A stretch of DNA of 64,000 nucleotides from Pseudomonadota bacterium. GTDB taxonomy: Bacteria > Pseudomonadota > Gammaproteobacteria > Steroidobacterales > Steroidobacteraceae. The stretch lies in assembly GCA_018240525.1 (NCBI GenBank), contig JAFEFN010000014.1, positions 544,487 to 608,486 on the forward strand. The letters run 5' to 3'. Of this stretch, positions 60,218 through 64,000 are shown in pieces. The notes under the pieces were generated by a model, which worked only from the letters and a program-made list of their open reading frames with translations, was not told the origin of the DNA and did not search any database. The position numbers and the translations under genes are program-made. Position 1 is the first letter of the stretch. Each line of letters begins with the position of its first letter.

Positions 60218-60624
60218 GGCAGCGCCACCTGCACGCTCGCCAGCACGTGCTGCCCGAGGCCGTTCGTGCCGGTGACCTCGATCTCGAGCGTGCGCTGCGA
60301 TTCGTCCTTGCCCTTCACCACGCCTGCGAAGTGCAGCGTGTCGCCGGCGAAGGTCGGCACGCCCAGGCGGATGTCGATCGAGCGGATGCGCCCCTGCGGG
60401 GCGAGCCAGTCGTTGACGAAGCGCTGCACGTAGCCGTTGCTGGTGAGGATGTTCATGAAGATGTCCGGCGTGCCGCGCGCCTGCGCTCCTTTGACATCGT
60501 GGTGCACGACCTCGAAGTCGCCGCTCGCGGTGGCGCCCGCCACGATCACCGAGGCGCTCACGTGCACGGACAGGGGCGGCAGGCGGTCCCCCGGCTGCAC
60601 GCGCTCGAAGACGACCTGGCTCAT
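60214..60624 (-). CDS. MaoC-like enoyl-CoA hydratase subunit (ChsH1-like)
   Basis: 136 residues, one hot-dog domain: VQPGDRLPPLSVHVSASVIVAGATASGDFEVVHHDVKGAQARGTPDIFMNI and YVQRFVNDWLAPQGRIRSIDIRLGVPTFAGDTL. A single-hot-dog MaoC normally needs a second hot-dog partner, here supplied by the gene at 61774. This size and pairing match ChsH1, which hydrates the enoyl-CoA side chain of steroids. Overlaps the thiolase gene by four bases. Confidence 0.88.
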   Translation of the reverse strand: MSQVVFERVQPGDRLPPLSVHVSASVIVAGATASGDFEVVHHDVKGAQARGTPDIFMNILTSNGYVQRFVNDWLAPQGRIRSIDIRLGVPTFAGDTLHFAGVVKGKDESQRTLEIEVTGTNGLGQHVLASVQVALP

Positions 60625-60644
60625 GGATGACGGTCCTCGGGGGT

Positions 60645-61772
60645 TCACGTGAAGGGGGCCACGAGGCCGGCCTGCAGCTCCCGGCCGATCGCGGCGAGCG
60701 TCGGGCTGGCTCCGCCGAGGGAGAGCTCCAGTTCCTTGGCCCGCAGGAAGAAGGCGTGCACCGGGTACTCCAGGTCCGCGCCCAGGCCGCCGTGCACGTG
60801 CTGCACGGCGTGGGTGACGCGGTGGCCGCACTGGGCGGCCCACCACTGGGCCGCGAGCACCTCGGCACGCGCGGGCACGGCATTGTCCAGTGCCCACACG
60901 GCGCGCAGGTAGGCCGAGCGCAAGGCCTCGACGTCGATGTAACAGTCCGCCAGGCGGTGCTGCACGGCCTGGAAGCTGCCCAGCGGCCGGCCGAACTGCC
61001 GGCGCTCGGCGGTATAGGCCGCGGCACGCCGCAGGGCCTCCGCGGCCACGCCCAGCTGCAGGGCGCAGTGGCCGACCCGGGCACGGTCCAGCATCCAGGG
61101 CAGGACCTCGTCCGCCGCCGCAGCGCCCAGGAGGTCCTGCGCACCGACAGCCACCGCATCCAGTCTCAGCAGGGCGAGCGGGGTGCCGGCGGTGCCGCGC
61201 TGCGCACGGACCTCGACACCCGGGGCATCGCGCGCGACCACGAACACGCGCGCCACGCCCGCGAGCTGTGCGCTGACCAGCAGATAGCCCGCCTGCGCCC
61301 CGTAGGGCACGCAGGTCTTGATGCCCGAGAGCCGGTAGCCTTCGCCTGCGACTTCCGCGCGCGTGCCGGGGCGGGCCGGATCGAGCGCAGCCGGTTCCTC
61401 CAGCGCGGCCGTCAGCAGGAGCGTGCCGGCCAGCACCTGGCGCAACCGCGGATGCTGGGCGGGACCGCCGAAGCGCTCGAGCGGCAGGGCCCCGAGCAGC
61501 AGCGTCTCGCACAGCGGCAGCGCGGCGAGTGTCCGCCCCTGCTCCTCGAGCATCAGGCACACTTCGGTGAGCCCGAGACCCGAGCCGCCCCGGTCAGTGC
61601 CGATGGCGGCCCCGAGCAGGCCGGCATCCGCGCACGCGGACCACAACCGGGCATCGAAGGGCTCCCCGCTGCGGGCGAAGGCCTTGCGGTGCTCGTCGGT
61701 GAAGCGCTGCGCGAACATCCGTGCGGCCACGTCCCGCAGGTCGCGCTGTTCCTGGCTGTAGCTGAAGTCCAT
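60645..61772 (-). CDS. Acyl-CoA dehydrogenase (ChsE1/FadE28-like)
   Basis: 375 residues with the ACAD fold: MDFSYSQEQRDLRDVAARMFAQ, GTDRGGSGLGLTEVCLMLEEQGR, AAYTAERRQFGRPLGSFQAVQHRLADCYIDVEAL and HVHGGLGADLEYPVHAFFLRAKELEL. Its catalytic-base region is less standard than in its partner, as in FadE28-type subunits of alpha2beta2 steroid dehydrogenases, where only one subunit per pair carries the full active site. One base after the upstream gene's stop. Confidence 0.87.
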   Translation of the reverse strand: MDFSYSQEQRDLRDVAARMFAQRFTDEHRKAFARSGEPFDARLWSACADAGLLGAAIGTDRGGSGLGLTEVCLMLEEQGRTLAALPLCETLLLGALPLERFGGPAQHPRLRQVLAGTLLLTAALEEPAALDPARPGTRAEVAGEGYRLSGIKTCVPYGAQAGYLLVSAQLAGVARVFVVARDAPGVEVRAQRGTAGTPLALLRLDAVAVGAQDLLGAAAADEVLPWMLDRARVGHCALQLGVAAEALRRAAAYTAERRQFGRPLGSFQAVQHRLADCYIDVEALRSAYLRAVWALDNAVPARAEVLAAQWWAAQCGHRVTHAVQHVHGGLGADLEYPVHAFFLRAKELELSLGGASPTLAAIGRELQAGLVAPFT

Positions 61773-61773
61773 C

Positions 61774-62706
61774 TCAGCCCCCGGCCCGCGGATGGAAGGC
61801 GTACAGCACGTAGCCGGGCTCCACCTCGTTGAACTCGACCTCCACCGGCATGCCGATGCGGACCTGCTCTGGCCCGACGCCCGACAGGTTGGCCACGAGG
61901 CGCACGCCCTCTTCCAGGTCGACGAGCGCCACGGGCAGCGGATAGCGGAACCCGGGCATCTGCGGCTGGTGCACGATCACGTAGCTGTGGACCGTCCCCC
62001 GGCCGCTGGCCTCGAGGACGGACCACTGCTGGGAATGACACACCGGGCACATCGGGCCGGGCGGGTGGTGCAGCCGAGCGCACTGGCCGCAGCGCCGGAT
62101 CAGCAGGCGGCGCTGGTTCAGGCCGTCCCAGAAGAAGGCGCTGTCGGCGGTGATGGCCGGGCGCGGGTGCGGCGGCTTCATCGCCGCCGGAGCGGCCGCC
62201 GCCACCTGCGTCGGCCGGTACTTGAGGATGCGGAAGCGCATGCGCCCCACCACCTCGCCGCGCTGGTCGGTGAACTCGTAGCGGTAGTCGAGGAAGTGTC
62301 CCGGGCCGAGCGCGGTCTGCTTCTGGTCCGACACCCCCACGAAGGTCACCTGCTGCGTGACGAGATCGCCGGGGTGCAGGTAACGCACGTACTCCTGGGA
62401 CAGGTTCGTGGCGACCACCGCCGTGAAGCCGGCCGCATCCATCTCATCGATACCGGTGAGCCGGGCCACGGCGCCGCCGGAGCCATCCGGGGTGAACCCG
62501 CGCATCGTCCACACTTCCAGCATCGCCGGCGGGGCGAGCGGTGCCTGCTCGTCGAGGTAGGCGGGATTGCGCTCGCCCATGGCCGCGCACCAGCGCCGGA
62601 TCATGGGGAGGTTCACCGGGTCGGTGGCGGTGCGCGCCGGTGCGGCGGGGCTGCCCTGCCGTCCGCGCAGCTGCACCAGCCAGTCCGGTGCGGCCGCCGC
62701 GCTCAC
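61774..62706 (-). CDS. MaoC + OB-fold (DUF35) fusion protein (ChsH2-like)
   Basis: 310 residues in two parts: an N-terminal hot-dog domain (NLPMIRRWCAAMGERNPAYLDEQAPLAPPAML) and a C-terminal zinc-ribbon/OB-fold domain with the Cys set CGQCARLHHPPGPMCPVC. This is the bifunctional layout of ChsH2, whose MaoC half pairs with ChsH1 and whose DUF35 half binds Ltp2. Its length equals the mycobacterial protein. GTG 62706 overlaps the preceding dehydrogenase stop. Confidence 0.9.
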   Translation of the reverse strand: MSAAAAPDWLVQLRGRQGSPAAPARTATDPVNLPMIRRWCAAMGERNPAYLDEQAPLAPPAMLEVWTMRGFTPDGSGGAVARLTGIDEMDAAGFTAVVATNLSQEYVRYLHPGDLVTQQVTFVGVSDQKQTALGPGHFLDYRYEFTDQRGEVVGRMRFRILKYRPTQVAAAAPAAMKPPHPRPAITADSAFFWDGLNQRRLLIRRCGQCARLHHPPGPMCPVCHSQQWSVLEASGRGTVHSYVIVHQPQMPGFRYPLPVALVDLEEGVRLVANLSGVGPEQVRIGMPVEVEFNEVEPGYVLYAFHPRAGG

Positions 62707-63878
62707 CGGGACACCGCCGCGCGCGGGAGCCCCAGCCCCATCTGCGCCACCATGTCGCGCAGCACTTCCGTCGTCCCGCCGCCGAAGGTGTTGATCTGGC
62801 AGCGCCGGTACTCGGCCTCGAGGCGGCCGCGCAGGATGGCGCCGGGCGAATCCCCCTGCAGCAGGCCGGAAGGACCAGTGACCTCGAGCAGCAGGCGCAA
62901 CACGCGGATGTAACTCTCGGTGCTGAAGACCTTGCAGGCGCCGGCCAGCTGCGCGCGCGTCTCCCCCTGCGCGACCTCCCAGGCGACGCGGTTGCCGAGG
63001 ACCGCATAGGCCTGCAGCAGCGCGTAGCACTCGGCAAGCGCGACCTGCACCCACGGCGCATCGATGACCCGGCCATCCGCGGCCGGGGTGCTGCGCGCCC
63101 AGGCGAGCGTGTCATCGAAGCAGCCCTGCGCGCCGTAGGCCAGCGCGGCCAGGCCCACGCGCTCGTGGTTGAGCTGCTCGGTGATCAGCTGCCAGCCGCC
63201 GTTCAGATCGCCGACCAGCATCGCGGCCGGCACGCGCACGTCCTTGTAGAAGGTCACGTTGGTCCGGATACCGCCCACGGTGTGGATCGGCGTGAGCGCA
63301 AAGCCCGGCAGGCGCGTGTCGACCATGAGGATGGAGATGCCGCGGTGGCCGCCCGCCGGATCGGTGCGCGCGGCGAGCCAGACGTAGTCGGCCCCTTCCG
63401 CCCCGCTCGTGAACACCTTCTGCCCGTTGATGAGGAAGCTGTCCCCGTCGCGCACGGCCTGGGTCTTCAGGGCGGCAAGGTCCGTGCCGGCCTGCGGCTC
63501 GGTGTATCCCACCGCGAAGTTCAGCTCGCCGCGGGCGATGCGCGGCAGGATGTCGCGCTTCTGGGCCTCGGTGCCGCGGCGGATCAGGGCGGGACCGATG
63601 GTGTTGACCGTGACGAAGGGAAACGGCGCCTCGGCCAGCCACAGCTCCTCGAGCACGATCTTCTGGGCGAGCGGGTCCAGGCCGCGGCCGCCGTATTGCT
63701 TCGGCCAGCCGGGGGTCAGCCAGCCGTCGGCGCCCATGCGCCTCACGAGCGCCCGGTACGCAGGCCCGCTCTCGCGATCTTGCGTGGCGGCGCGTGCCTC
63801 GGGCGTCATGAGCTTCGCAAGATAGCTGCGGAACTCCTGTCGCAGCGCCCGTTGCTCCTCGGTGTAGGCGACGCGCAC
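62703..63878 (-). CDS. Acyl-CoA dehydrogenase (ChsE2/FadE29-like)
   Basis: 391 residues: MRVAYTEEQRALRQEFRSYLAKLM, PKQYGGRGLDPLAQKIVLEELWLAEAPFPFVTVNTIGPALIRRGTEAQK, FAVGYTEPQAGTDLAALKTQA and INTFGGGTTEVLRDMVAQMGLGLPR. It is the more complete of the two dehydrogenase subunits and would desaturate the acyl-CoA side chain using FAD. GTG 63878 lies two bases after the stop of a further upstream gene, so the operon continues beyond the window. Confidence 0.9.
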   Translation of the reverse strand: MRVAYTEEQRALRQEFRSYLAKLMTPEARAATQDRESGPAYRALVRRMGADGWLTPGWPKQYGGRGLDPLAQKIVLEELWLAEAPFPFVTVNTIGPALIRRGTEAQKRDILPRIARGELNFAVGYTEPQAGTDLAALKTQAVRDGDSFLINGQKVFTSGAEGADYVWLAARTDPAGGHRGISILMVDTRLPGFALTPIHTVGGIRTNVTFYKDVRVPAAMLVGDLNGGWQLITEQLNHERVGLAALAYGAQGCFDDTLAWARSTPAADGRVIDAPWVQVALAECYALLQAYAVLGNRVAWEVAQGETRAQLAGACKVFSTESYIRVLRLLLEVTGPSGLLQGDSPGAILRGRLEAEYRRCQINTFGGGTTEVLRDMVAQMGLGLPRAAVSR

Positions 63879-63880
63879 CG

Positions 63881-64000
63881 CTAGTCCCCGGCGAACGGCG
63901 CGATGCCGAGGGCCGTGAGCGTCGCGGCGGTCAGCGGCAGGTAGGTGCCCGCGCGCGCATCGCGCACGAAGAGCGCATCCGCCGTCCGTGACGGGTCGTA
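63881..64000 (-). CDS. 3' end of an upstream gene of the steroid operon, product unknown
   Basis: The minus strand is open from the window edge to a TAG at 63881-63883, giving 39 codons (YDPSRTADALFVRDARAGTY, then LPLTAATLTALGIAPFAGD). Codon use matches the neighbours, and the next gene starts two bases later, so it is a real gene end. Too little is visible to name the family. Confidence 0.55.
   Translation of the reverse strand, partial: YDPSRTADALFVRDARAGTYLPLTAATLTALGIAPFAGD

Overview
This is a 64-kb chromosomal stretch from a GC-rich, Gram-negative, aerobic heterotroph. RND efflux with an outer-membrane lipoprotein, TonB-dependent uptake, DgkA/PAP2 lipid-phosphate enzymes and a GlyGly-CTERM-like surface protein all imply an outer membrane. 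The mix of TonB receptor, TPR-sulfotransferase, steroid side-chain genes and choline catabolism suggests a proteobacterium, perhaps a gammaproteobacterium near the Steroidobacter/Nevskia groups. The taxonomy is inference. I saw no insertion sequence, integrase, CRISPR array or rRNA. One tRNA-Ala is present. Genes are dense and often overlap by ATGA or GTGA.

Layout. 1-6 kb: tail of an efflux adaptor, HME-type RND pump, outer-membrane factor, then PAP2 phosphatase and DgkA, apparently one operon. 6-12.5 kb: TAXI-type binding protein, a lipoprotein, tRNA-Ala, peroxiredoxin, a degenerate histidine phosphatase, a diguanylate cyclase, a Lys/Ala-rich histone-like protein and an unknown protein. 12.5-25.4 kb: GlxA-type regulator, TonB receptor, TPR-sulfotransferase, choline dehydrogenase BetA, an in-frame BetI-BetB fusion, and a divergent choline ABC transporter (ChoX-ChoW fusion plus ChoV). 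25.5-26.3 kb: SRPBCC and ArsR pair. 26.5-35.5 kb: heterotetrameric sarcosine oxidase soxBDAG, a dimethylglycine/sarcosine dehydrogenase-like flavoprotein, and an LssY_C protein. 35.5-37.6 kb: ECF sigma factor, cupredoxin, DUF4142, DUF488. 37.7-48.9 kb: a second GlxA-type regulator and a corrinoid methyl-transfer operon (corrinoid protein, DUF1638, 'virulence factor' family, MetV-like, MetF, MeTr-like, RACE activator), a delta-60/Calx-beta surface protein, and an MttB-superfamily methyltransferase. 49-58 kb: CocE hydrolase, GlcD and GlcE, M13 peptidase, PhzF, AlaX, O-methyltransferase. 57.9-64 kb: MauD and MauE, then a five-gene operon matching the mycobacterial igr set (ChsE/ChsH/Ltp2) for steroid side-chain removal, running off the right edge.

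How the parts work together. The central 35 kb can be read as a choline-to-glycine pathway: uptake (ChoXW/ChoV), oxidation to glycine betaine (BetA, BetB), first demethylation by a B12-dependent MttB-like/corrinoid/MeTr system rather than a Rieske oxygenase or betaine-homocysteine methyltransferase, oxidation of methyl-THF by MetVF, then DMG dehydrogenase and sarcosine oxidase to glycine. The two most unusual observations are the repressor-enzyme fusion BetI-BetB and four copies of a 16-bp dyad (consensus TTGAAC-GGGC-ATTCAA). Two lie at the betIB/choXW divergent region and two upstream of the first GlxA regulator, which suggests one local regulon.
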